Source: Gentiana macrophylla (taxonomy: Eukaryota > Streptophyta > Magnoliopsida > Gentianales > Gentianaceae). From it: a stretch of 64,000 nt of DNA. Location: positions 1 through 64,000 of the forward strand of contig JAOBSW010000980.1 of NCBI GenBank assembly GCA_026214975.1. The letters run 5' to 3'. Shown here one piece after another: positions 43,063 to 53,531 of the stretch (the first letter of the stretch is position 1; the number at the start of each line of letters is the position of its first letter). The translations under genes were made by a program, and so were the position numbers. Below the pieces are notes generated by a model. That model ran no database searches. It was not told where the DNA came from and saw only the letters and a list, made by a program, of their open reading frames with translations.

Positions 43063-46000
43063 TCAAGTTGGAGCGTGAAGATCGCGAACGCCCAACTTAC
43101 GGAGTAAAAATTCAAAGCTGTTGCTTCCTAACGCCTTGGTAAATATATCCGCTTGATTGTTCATGGGTTGACACATAAGTAGGGGCAATGAGACCGTCAG
43201 GAATCGCATCACGAACAAAGTGACAATCTGCTTCAATATGTTTGGTCCGTTCATGGAAAACTGGATTCTGAGCAATATGCAACGCATCTTGACTATCGCA
43301 ATGCGATGGGATCCCCATAGGAATCGTGACTCAAGATCACCAAAAGTTGCGAAGCCATTTTAATTCACATGTTCTGTTGACCATGGACCGATATTCCGCT
43401 TGGCAGGAAGAAGCGGGACACCGCTTGTTGTTTCTTAGTTTTCCACGAGGATCGGAGAGGTCCCAATCAAGACAAACCACCCGCTCGAGAACGACGTGTG
43501 ATCGGGCAACTAGCCCAATCCGAGTCACACCACCCTTCCAAACGTAATGGGCTATCGCCCGCAAGAGAATTCCTTGACCTGGATTTTTCTTCAAGTAGCG
43601 TACAACCCGTGCGCGCGGCATCCCAATGTTCAACGCGCGGCTCCTGCATAAACTGAGATAGGATATGAACAGAGTATGCCAAATCAGGCCGCGTAACACC
43701 CAAGTAAATGAGCCGACCCACTAAACATTTGTATTTGCCAGGGTCATCTAACATCACACCATCCGCAACCGCCAAGCGGTGATTCTGCTCCATAGGAAAC
43801 TCGGCTGGACGAGCCCCTAAGAGCCCCGTTTCTTCGATAATATCCAATGCATACTTTCGTTGAGATAAAAAAATTCCTTGGGAATTTCTCGCGACTTCCA
43901 ACCCAAGAAAATACTTCAAACGGCCCAAATCTTTCATCTTGAAGCAAGTGCCCAAATAATTTTTGAAAAATTGTAGGGCCGTATTATCATTACCAGCAAT
44001 AATCATATCATCGACATATACCAAGACACTTATCCGGATAGCCCCACGAACAAATGTGAATAGTGAGTAATCTGAATAGGATTGCTGAAAACCGTAATCT
44101 TTCAGCAGCTGCGACCAATTTCGCAAACCAACACCGCGGTGCCTGCTTCAGCCCATATAAAGATTTTCGCATCCGACAGACGAGATTGCGCCCTGGACGC
44201 TCAAATCCTGGCGGAATGCGCATATAAATTTCTTCATCCAGATCCCCATGTAAAAAAGCATTATGAACATCCATCTGATGGATTGCCCACTTTTTAACGG
44301 CTGCAACTGCCAAAAATGCCCGAACAGTTACCATTTTTGCCACCGGAGCAAAAGTCTCATTATAGTCAATTCCCTCAACTTGGTGATTACCAAATACAAC
44401 CAACCGAGCTTTCAAACGTTGGAGATTACCCATCTCATCATATTTCTCGGTGTAGACCCATTTGCTTCCCAGGGCCTTCTTTCCAGGGGGTAATTCTTGT
44501 AGTACCCAAGTGCCTTGTTCTTCCAAAGCACGAATTTCTTCTGCCATGGCTTTGCGCCAATCGTCATATTTCACAGCTTCTTTAAAGGATCGAGGAGGAT
44601 TCCCTGCAGTCACACTCGCTAGAAATTTTCTGTGTGCGTTAGAAAACAGGAATAGTCAACACAATGCGTTAGAGGATATAAACTACTACGATGAGGATGA
44701 TGGATGGAGAAGCGCGCGATGGACTTTTACATTTCCTTCTTTGTATGAGTAACGAATTCGCTATATCGAGAATTGGGAATTTTAGTACGTTTGCCACGGC
44801 CCAACTCCTTTGTTTTTCAGAGGAGGGGTTTCACTTACACTCACATTCTCCCCCTCTGTTGGTTCCCCATCTCCTCCTGCAGGAGTCTCGGCCTCCCGGG
44901 ATCTCACATGGAATGTCATTCTCAATGGGTGGAGTCGGCTCCACCATCTGGTCTACATCGTCAACCAAAAATTCATTATCACCCACCACCGGATAAGTAA
45001 CCTGGGGAGGGTCAGTTTGTTGCGACTCTCGCATAGGAAATATATGTTCAAGAAATTTAACATCCCTGGATACAAATATTTCGTCGGTTTCTAAATCGAG
45101 AAGGGTCCATCCTTTCTTGCCAAATGGGTATCCCAAGAAAATGCACTTACGACTCCTACTCTCAAACTTATCACCTTTATGCCGTAAATTGTGAGCATAG
45201 CACAAACACCCAAACACTCATAAGACATCAAGGTTCGGAGGTTTCTGAATAAACATTCATACGGTGTCTTAAAATTCAATACACTAGACGGAGTACGGTT
45301 AATTAAGTAACAAGCGGTCATGATACATTCCCCCCAAAATTTTAGTGGGAGGTGGCCCTCAAACCGCAAAGCCCGAGCTACGTTCAAAATATGTTGGTGT
45401 TTCCTCTCAACCCTACCGTTCTGTTGGGGTGTTCCTACACATGAGGTTTCAAAAATAATTCCTTCTTTTTGAAAATGCGGAAGCAAACGTTTAAATTCTG
45501 TACCATTATCACTCCGAACTCGCATGATTTTTACACCAAACTGACGATCAATCAACGCCATAAAATCCAAAAAAATAGTCTCAACTTCCCATTTATTATA
45601 AAGCAAATAAACCCACCTTTGAGCGAGTGATCATCCACAATCGTCAAAAATAAAGGCGCCCGCATGTAGATCGAGTCCCATATGGTCCCCACAAGTCACG
45701 AGTGCACAAGCTCAAAAATCCTACTAGCCCTACTATCACTATTTGGGAAACTTTCCCGATGTTGCTTAGCCGAAAACACGCATCACATCCATCCTTATTT
45801 AAAATACTAGACTTACCCACAGCAGGAACTGTTTTAGCACTCTTTCGATGGATGTCCCAACCGCTTGTGCCACAGATCCATAGAGTCTCTTCCATCAATG
45901 GTCATAACTTTCACGTGTGGAACACCCGGAAAAAGAAAAGTCCATCTTCGCGCCACCCACTCTATCGGCCTCCTCGCTGCGTTCGGTCTGCATAACACAC

Positions 46001-46337
46001 AATGTGGGAGTGAGTTGAATCGACAATTAAATTCATCTAATGGCGGGTTCTGAGACAACAAATTGCATGCCAAATTAGGCACATAAAGAACATTTTTAAG
46101 TTTCAATCCTCCGTTCAATGTAATACTTCCTTCATGCGTAGCATGTGACGTCCGACCATCCGGAAGTCCCACCGGGCACTTCTCAATCTCCCGGACATTT
46201 ACCAAATTATTCAACATCCCCGTTACATGATGGGTAGCTCCGGTATCAATTATCCACGAGAATTCACCCGTCCGATGATCTTTAGACTTAGCTAGATTTA
46301 AAATATCAAGGATACTTTGCCATTGTGTTTGGGTCAA
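43063..46337 (-). pseudogene. Copia-4 pol: protease, integrase, RT, RNase H
   Basis: In element order: protease WIIDTGATHHVTG near 46255; pre-integrase LWHKRLGHPSKEC near 45860; integrase core RVRSDNGTEFKRL and GTPQQNGRVERKHQHILN (45606-45250); RT from 44613 with WRKAMAEEIRALEEQGTW, NETFAPVAKMVTVRAFL, MDVHNAFLHGDLDEEIYM and YVDDMII near 44000; RNase H with [19 protein letters not shown] (43240-43190). At least five frame changes interrupt it (near 45890, 45620, 44850, 44080 and 43600-43330). The catalytic DTGA, DNG and YVDD motifs all survive. Confidence 0.88.
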
Positions 46338-46585
46338 ATTATTGAGCCCAGCTTGTCTTTGCGAGCAGCTTGGTTGTTTCTCTTCACCGGACCGTGCGAA
46401 GTCGAGGCCATGGTAGTTTGATTTGTCCTTACCAAGATACGGGGCTTGATTTTTCGAGTTCTCACTTTATATTGTTCTCGAGCATCCAATTGCAATTTGA
46501 ACGCCATCATATTTCCCTGTACATCTTTATTCCTCCAAAAATTCCCTCCACGCATCCTTTCTTCTTGCACGTTCCCACCGGCCAT
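46334..46585 (-). pseudogene. Copia-4 residual gag
   Basis: An 83-codon frame opens MAGGNVQEERMRGGNFWRNK and ends 4 bp into the protease frame. The N-terminal gag domain and the CCHC knuckle are absent, leaving only the Arg/Lys-rich C-terminal tail. The gag deletion makes the element dependent on particles from other copies. A 43-base T run lies upstream at 46794-46836. Confidence 0.7.
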
Positions 46586-46789
46586 GACTGTAGAAACTCA
46601 ACCAATGCAATTCATCCGTAAAGTGTTTTTTTTTTCTTTATCAGCGGAAGAGACAGTGGTATGCTGGAACAAATTTTCCTCGGAGAAGACCAAATAAATT
46701 GATCAAATCAAAGAGCTTTGATTCAAAGCTTCACCCTGACGTCCTCCTTTGCAGCGAAGGGTCAGAAACTTCTTCCTTTCTTTTTCTTT

Positions 46790-46793
<4 letters not shown>

Positions 46794-46836
<43 letters not shown>
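46794..46836. repeat. Poly(T) tract in the copia-4 leader
   Basis: 43 consecutive T on the plus strand (A in element sense) between the 5' LTR and gag. Confidence 0.95.
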
Positions 46837-46837
<1 letters not shown>

Positions 46838-46979
46838 GGAATTAAGTTGCGACTGCAACTTCCGGCAATTAAAAGAAACTTTTCTATGAAAGTTGCGACT
46901 GCAACTTCTTCTTCTTCTTTTTTCGGAAAAACAATTTTAGTCGGAGGTGATAGATCAGCCTTTATTCCGATATCACACG

Positions 46980-47131
46980 TGTCAAAATACAATAGACGAA
47001 TCGTCCCTCTTTCATTCATCATTACACTGTTTGGTATTTATACATCATGAAGAAAACCCCTACGCTATATAAAATACCAACTACGCCCCCACATAATAAT
47101 TATTACATTTAAAATCAATATTCTCGCAATA
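46980..47131 (-). repeat. Copia-4 5' LTR
   Basis: 152 bp, ending in element sense with TTTTGACA. The next bases, GTGATATCGGAA, are only a weak match to the usual tRNA-Met binding site, so primer use is uncertain. Confidence 0.88.
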
Positions 47132-47136
47132 GACGA

Positions 47137-48039
47137 TGACATGGTGTATTGCTTTGGTTAGATCAGGAGCTGTACCAATAGATACCACCAGTCATTAAAG
47201 AAAGGAATGAAGGAAATAACACCCCCTGGAAACTTAGAACATACAATACATCACCTCATGTTTTATTGACCAGTGCTTCTCTCATTTGTTATTCTTCATC
47301 AGGAATTGTTTATTAGTAGTTGAATCACATATTTTCACTCACATTTCACTTTGACCATCACTAAAACAATTACTTGGTACTTAACCGTTATTACATCCCT
47401 GGCAACGACGCCAAACTGTTAACGCTAAGTAGTGCTTTTTCAAATAATATAATATAGTACCATTATTATCTGTAGTGTGATTATCTCTCTACAGGGGCGG
47501 ACCCACATGGTGAAGGGAGGGGGCCATGGCCCTCACTCGAATTTTTACGTGAAATTACTAGTATACCCTTTAATAATATTAAAACACTGTGTATATTATT
47601 TCAAACATATATATCATAATAAAATTGTCCTTTTAGCTCAATTGATGAAATGCTTATCCATTGACCTTAAGGTCACGGGATCAATTTTTGTCAAATGCAT
47701 CCTTTTTTTTTGTTTGTTTTTTGTTATTTCGTTGTCTGTCATACAGTCTCTATACATAAAAATTTTATTACATATCTATTAATTTATCATTCTAATCATA
47801 AACTTACATAATTAGTCTATTAGACTAACACACATACATAAGGGTCACAGGGTGTGTGCGCCTATTGATTTTTCGGACTAACACACATACATAAGGGTCA
47901 CGGGTGTGTGTGTCTGTTAATTTTTCGTATAAATATACGTGTGTTTGTTGTTAGTATTAAAAAGAATAGTATAATACTTCTCCGAAATATAAACTAACAA
48001 AATACTTCTATTCTTATTTACATATACGTGAATATTTAC
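47137..48039. other. Intergenic with relic transposon edges
   Basis: No gene. CCCTGGCAACGACGCCAAACTG at about 47398-47419 is the wording seen near gypsy LTR junctions in plants. CAGGGGCGGACCCACATGG at about 47494-47512 matches the start of the small insertion at 50237. Two copies of GACTAACACACATACATAAG lie at 47823 and 47876. Confidence 0.35.
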
Positions 48040-48229
48040 AATCGAAGAGCGTAAACTATTGTGTATTTCATTGATCAATAATGTAATGGTACATGGGTAT
48101 ACATAGGTGTGTACAACTTGGGCAACAAGCCATAGGAATTTACACTACAATAAAATACATAAATAATTAATTAGTAACAATATCTTCGACACGCCTCCAC
48201 AATCCCGTGGGAAGTGAGTGGACACGGAG

Positions 48230-51048
48230 ATTGGTCTTGAGCTTTTGAAACCGCGGGTTGCCCAGGGGTTTGGTAAGCAAATCGGCAACTTGGTCTTTCA
48301 AACTGAGGAAGGAGACTCCAAGCTTATTGGCAGCAATCAACTCACGGCCGTGGTGGAAATCAATCTCAATATACTTGGTGCGAGAGTGAAAGACCGGGTT
48401 GTGAGCAAGGTACGTGGCACAAATATTGTCACACCAAAGCGTGGGAGGCCGAGGAGGAGATATGCATGTCGAGAAAGAAGGCTACACGACCGCCCATGAA
48501 CCTCGGTTGCGAGTATTAGGCGGGTCTATATTGATTGAGTGCTACTCTTGGAGAGCGGTTGATGTTGTTTGGAGCGCCAACTGATAAGATTAGGACCGAG
48601 GAATATACAATACGCACCCACAGAGCAACGGTCATCAGGGTCAGCAGCCCAGTCCAAATCAGAATATGCCTGAAGGGAGATCTGAGAATGCCGAGATAGG
48701 AACAAGCCATCAGCAATAGTGTGCTTGAGGTAGCGGAGTATACGTTTGACAGTAAGCCAGTGGGCATCAGTGGGAGCAAGCATGAACTTGCTGACGCGAT
48801 GGACAACAAAGGCAATGTCAGGACTAGTGAAGCTGAGATACTGAAGTCCACCAACAATTGTGCGATACTGAGAGGGATCCGAGAATGCCGGACCAGAGTC
48901 AGCAATGAGTCGGGTAGAGGCGGGCATAAGGGTGTGACATGGCTTTGATTTGTCCATACCAGCACGCTACAATAACTGAAGAATATACTTACGCTGCGTA
49001 AGATAAAGCCCATCAGATGTAGGAAGGGCCTCAATGCCCAAGAAATAAGCCAGAGGGCCAAGGTCCTTCACGGGAAAGTGAGTACCAAGATACGTGATAA
49101 CATGCTCAATAAGATAAGAAGAAGTGCCCTTAATAATAACAACATCAACATATATAAGAACATAGAGGCGATCACCACCACGAGAGTAAACATAAAGTGA
49201 TGTGTCGGCTTTAGAACCCACAAAACCAAAGCGAGAGAGAACATCCGTGAATCGTGAGAACCAAGCCGAGTGCCTGCTGCGACGCAGCCATACAAATTTG
49301 TGTTTGAGGTGGCAGGCATAGTCCAGATAATCCAGGTGAACAAAGCCCTGAGGCTGCTGCATAAAGACAGGCTCAGAAAGATGCCCATAAAGAAAGGCAT
49401 CATGTATATCAATCTGCCGAATAGACCATCCCTGTGAAACTGCAAGAGAAAGTAATAACCGAGTGGTGACCGGTGTGACAACCAAACTGAAAGCCTCAGA
49501 AAAGTCTATGCCTTCAGCTTGATGAAAACGTTTGGCAACCAACCGCGCCTTGTGGCGCTCAATGTGCCCATTTGTATGGTGTTTAGTCCTGTAAACCCAT
49601 TTATTGCCGACAATGTTCATAGAAGAGTGATAGGGAACTAAATCCCAGGTATTCGTAAGAAGAAGAGCATTAATTTCCTCTCTCATAGCATCACACCAAA
49701 CATAGTGTTTAGAAGCTTCGGTGTAGGAGGTGGGTTCTAGGGATGCGGAGGTGAGGAGGGCCTTGAGGAGCGGGTAGTGAATACAGTCGGGTAGCTCTTT
49801 TGGTTTGAGGGAATTGGTGCGGGTACGGGTAACCATAGGGTGAGCCGATGTTGTGGGCTCGAATAGAGGATGTTCAGGTTCGGGTTGTGAGGGCGATGGG
49901 GGATGGTGGGTTAGGAGGAGGAAGGTGGGAGGTGGCCTAGGTGGGGCCGAGGTGGGTGAGTTGGTTGAAGAGAAAATAGGTACGGACTGAGTGATAGGTA
50001 GAGAGTCGGGTAGGGGTACGGTGACGGTACTGAGAAGAAGCAGGGTGGATGAGGGAGTGTAAGGAAACACGGATTCATCGAAGACTACATGGCGAGAGAA
50101 ATATATATATATGCGACCGGTGGAGAGGTCAAGGCACTTATAGCCATGGTGAGAGGGACTGTAACCGAGGAAGATGCAGGACTTGGACCGGAAATCTGCT
50201 TTGTGACAGTTATAGGGGCAGAGATAGGGCAACAGGCAGGGGCGGATCTAGGTAGAGCATATGGGGGTCCACGGACCCCGCTAAAAATAAAAATACTCTG
50301 CATTTTACCTATAGAAAAATATTTCGGACCCTGTGAAAAAAATTATTTACGGTGTTAAATATTTACGGACCCATTGGAAAAAAAAATGCAGGTCCGCATG
50401 CGCGGCATGAGCACATCCAAAGACACGAAGGAAGGAGTACTCCGGGGCACATCCATAGACCATGTCAAAAGGGTTTTGTTGTGAAGGATTGGGGTGGGTA
50501 GGCGGTTGATAAGGTAGGTGGCGGTGATAAAGGCATCTTCCCAATAGGGTAAGGGAAGGTTGGAATGGGCAAGCAAGGGGAGGCCAACTTCGACGATTTG
50601 ACGGTGATGACGTTCAATGGCTCCAACTTGTACATGAGTGTAGGGACACGACCGACGATGTTGGATGCCTAAACGAAGAAGCAAGTGTTTAAAGTGACGA
50701 TATTCACCCCACCCCCACCCCCCCAGTCAGTTTGAATTCCTTTAAGTTTGGTGTTGAATAATCATTCCATCATAGCGAGAAATGAGGAAAGAGCAGATTC
50801 AACGTCGATTTGTTTTTCAATGGAAACAACCATAGATACTTAGTATAACCATCAAGAAAGCTTACATAATAATGATTTCCATAAGTAGAGGTTTCCGTCT
50901 GGGGACCCCAAACATCAGAATAAATTAAGTCTAAAAGTGCAGAAAAAGTAAAATCTGAAACATATAAAGTTTGACGACGACTCTTAGCTAGCTGACACGG
51001 AGCACATACAACATCAGGTGCTTTATTCGAGAATAAAAAGAGAAACAC
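48230..51048 (-). pseudogene. Copia-5 pol (integrase, RT, RNase H), active site altered
   Basis: Integrase: CAPCQLAKSRRQTLYVSD, then DLIYSDVWGPQ and YYVSFLDGYTKYLWLFPL (51048-50770), with the downstream core at 50684-50395. A single 421-codon frame (50232-48967) holds the Pro-rich linker (PPRPPPTFLLLTHHPPSPS) and RT with KWVYRTKHHTNGHIERHKAR, IDIHDAFLYGHLSEPVFMQQ and LIYVDVVIIKG. The YVDD motif reads YVDV, losing a catalytic aspartate. RNase H follows in 48957-48230 with frame breaks and SWRSKQHQPLSKSST. The copy could not support its own reverse transcription. Confidence 0.85.
50237..50395. mobile_element. Small insertion (MITE-like) in copia-5 integrase-RT linker
   Basis: CAGGGGCGGATCTAGG opens a 160-bp stretch that splits the codons joining SFLRVFGCA on one side to PYLCPYNCHKADFRS on the other. 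It ends near GCAGGTCCGCATGC. Internal words GGGTCCACGGACCCC and GACCCTGTGAAAAAAATT suggest foldback structure. The first bases match 47494, so it belongs to a small dispersed family. Confidence 0.55.
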
Positions 51049-51170
51049 GACTCAATGCTTGACGGAGCAGGTGGGGAGCGAGTGACCAAGACGCTGATGC
51101 CATTTATTGGAGGAGTTGGAGGAGGCAACATGAGCATGGACAGGATGGTATGGCACATTTTAGAATAAGA

Positions 51171-51429
51171 TGAGCTAGGAGAATAAGATCACATTTTAGA
51201 GTCCAACGCTGCTTCACCAAGAAAGGAATAATAAGATGAGCTAGGAGAATACTATGATCATCATTACCTCTATTGAGTTAAGGCACACTAGATGCTTTAT
51301 CGTTTCGTTTTGTTTCAAATTGTGTAGTGAGATCACTTTTTTACAGGTCACCACGGCTTCACCAAGAAAGGAAGCTAGAACAATATGAACTAGAAGAAGA
51401 GTTCAATGAGTTCCTTCTGTATGAATATT
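51171..51429 (+). pseudogene. Possible gypsy gag sequence left of the solo LTR
   Basis: One plus-strand frame reads RLHQERKLEQYELEEEFNEF, then LLYEY, right up to the solo LTR edge. It may be the N-terminal side of the gypsy relic that continues at 52626, but the family match is weak. Confidence 0.35.
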
Positions 51430-52625
51430 TGTTGGATAAAGCGCATCGTGTGTTGTGTGATTTTACGGAACAGATCCGTAATTAATGGAAGTAATTACGG
51501 AAAATTAGAATAGAAAATAAATAACGCGGAAAGAAAATTTTGTTTATTAAATAGATCTAACAATGTAACTATTACTGATACAATCATTTCTAAAGCGATA
51601 AGAAAATAAAGTGCAATACATAAATAAAGTAATAAAGATTAAACCGAGGCAAGTATGTTACTTTTTCTTAAGGCAGTTAACTCTGGTATGGTGTCCACGG
51701 TAGTAATGCTTGTCTCCCAAGATACAACGGCTTCACGTCTCGGATTTAGAGACACTTTCAAAATCCGAACTCCGCGAATTACTGAGTACTCCGACTTCCC
51801 TTGGACTCAAAAAAACTAGATCTATATGAGAGAGACTACATGTAGTGGAAAAGACAAAAGAAAATTTGACGCTTAAACCTTCATTCATGGAGTTCTCTAT
51901 ATAGTGAAAATGAGAAGCCAATGCAAGAATCCGATTGGCCGAAACACATCATCAAAGTCAGCCGACTTTTCCCCTTGGACTAGCTATCATGGTCGACACG
52001 CTTAACCACGTTGGTTAAAGCTTGCTAACCGACTTATCATTCACATCCGATTGGTCGGATGACATGTCGTCCGAATTCGTTTGGTCGGATTACTTAATCA
52101 CAAGACTTCTTGAATTACGGTTGGTTCGATGACTCGATCATATGCCACGTGTAAAAATTAATTTTTGGTTAATTTCTAAGGAAATTTCGTCTAAAAAAGT
52201 AATAGCAACACCCGACCTGACCCGTACGAACGGCAACGCACATGTGCAAAATTATCTAAATCCACCCTCCTGTAGAAAAATGCTTCACCCCTTGGGGCAC
52301 CTCCATGAGTGCCACACTATAACTTAAATATGGAGCTCAAGTCCCTCATGTTTCATGTGTGGAAGAGTTTGAGTTGATCATACCTTCAACTCCATTCTCA
52401 CACATGTTTTACACCAACGTTAGGCATTAATTTCTCAATTCACCCGATATCCGAATCGAGTTATTCCAAAGCCAAACAACATCGACTCCAAGAGTAGTAT
52501 TTTTAGACGTAATAAACCCTCGATGAATCTCACCGGAGCGTATCCGAGATTCGCGCTAATTAAAGATGACTGTTTGAACACATGTTATAAACCCTTATTC
52601 CTGGGTTTGACTTATATCTCCAACA
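51430..52625 (-). mobile_element. Solo LTR, 1,196 bp
   Basis: In minus-strand sense it begins TGTTGGAGATATAAG and ends CTTTATCCAACA, with the TGTTGGA/TCCAACA ends typical of LTRs. The flanks ATATT and ATGTT make a 5-bp target duplication with one change. It has no coding region, PBS or PPT. It sits inside gypsy gag sequence. CTATATAGTGAAAATG near 51895-51912 could be its promoter region. Confidence 0.7.
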
Positions 52626-52639
52626 ATGTTCAGATCATT

Positions 52640-53500
52640 CCACTGTGGAGGAGCATAACCCGGTTCAGCCACCACATGGATGCAGACAATTTTTAGATTA
52701 AACCTCATTTATTTATGTTGGTAAGGAGAGAGTGCCTCATTCCATGGGCTACCCCATGAGAATCTGCACCAGTATCTGCCGAAATACGTAGGCACCCCAA
52801 AACAACAAGGTGTGCATCGAGGAACTATCCTTTGTTTATTATTTCCATTCTCATTGGATGGACAAGCTAAGGAATGGCTTATATCCGGAGAATCGGTGGG
52901 AATCCAGATAAGAAGCCTGTTGACAGAGGCGTGAAGCCAACAATTGGAATGGTACTTGAAGACGAAGAATCATTAACCTAGGACGACGAGAGGAAGTGCC
53001 ATCGCCGAAGCTTAAATAAGTTAAAGAGAGAAAGACACAAAGGCGACCTCCACAACCGTGCACTCGCCAACTCCGAAAAGAATGCAACAGTAGCACTCAT
53101 GCATCCACAACAATCAAGCAGTAAATTAAGCAAGGAATGGATATTGATGGTACCATTGTGGATTTGGAAGCATTACCATATATACCCTCATCGTGAACAG
53201 ATTATTAAAAAGCTATATAAAAAAAAAAGGACAAGAAGCATAATCGTGTTCTAGATGTCTTCAAGAACTTGCAAGTAAACATTCCACTAATCGAAGCAGT
53301 TGACAACATGTCGCATTATACCGAATTTCTAAAGGACATGTAATCAAGCGAAAAAGAATTTGGATCACTACACGAAAGGCATGTGTCTCAACGATGCTGA
53401 ACAAGCTTCCGGCAAAATTGAACGATCCGGGCAGTTTTACCATCTCTTATGTGACTTAGGAGCCAGTGTTAACTGATGCCACGCATATTCGTTGTACATC
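52640..53500 (+). pseudogene. Ty3/gypsy gag-protease relic
   Basis: Plus-strand readings in changing frames: LLFPFSLDGQAKEWLISG at about 52836-52890 (retrotransposon gag core), DVFKNLQVNIPLIEAVDNMS then HYTEFLKDM at 53256-53341, KLPAKLNDPGSFTIS at about 53408-53452, and CDLGASVN, the aspartic protease active-site region, at about 53451-53475. The wording is that of Athila/Tat-type gypsy elements. Frame breaks are numerous. It stops about 30 bp before the convergent AMP deaminase stop codon. Confidence 0.8.
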
Positions 53501-53531
53501 GAAGAATTTCCTTCAGAGATCCTACATATAC

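Larger units (their letters stand above)
42907..47131 (-). mobile_element. Copia-4, complete element bounded by short LTRs
   Basis: This 4,225-bp minus-strand copia has two LTRs of 151 and 152 bp and perfect GACGA target duplications. The polypurine tract CTTGAGGGGG (plus-strand CCCCCTCAAG at 43058-43067) abuts the 3' LTR. The two LTRs differ at few positions, pointing to a fairly recent insertion. It is shorter than a typical 4.7-5 kb copia because most of gag is missing. It is the only element here with everything needed to define its borders exactly. Confidence 0.92.
48040..51170 (-). mobile_element. Copia-5, truncated at its 5' side
   Basis: Minus-strand copia with pol from integrase to RNase H. 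A possible 3' LTR lies at about 48040-48185 (AT-rich, ending against GTTACTAATTAATT), but no matching 5' LTR is found and gag and protease are absent. The integrase side fades at about 51170. It is a different lineage from copia-4, with a Pro-rich spacer between integrase and RT. Confidence 0.75.

Noticed and set aside
46718..47050. A plus-strand frame with a long Phe run
   Set aside because: It is produced by translating the poly(T) tract of the copia-4 leader and LTR.
52850..53110. Possible FAR1-like transcription factor fragment
   Set aside because: A few residues look similar, but the neighbouring text is clear gypsy gag (LLFPFSLDGQAKEWL), which explains the whole region.
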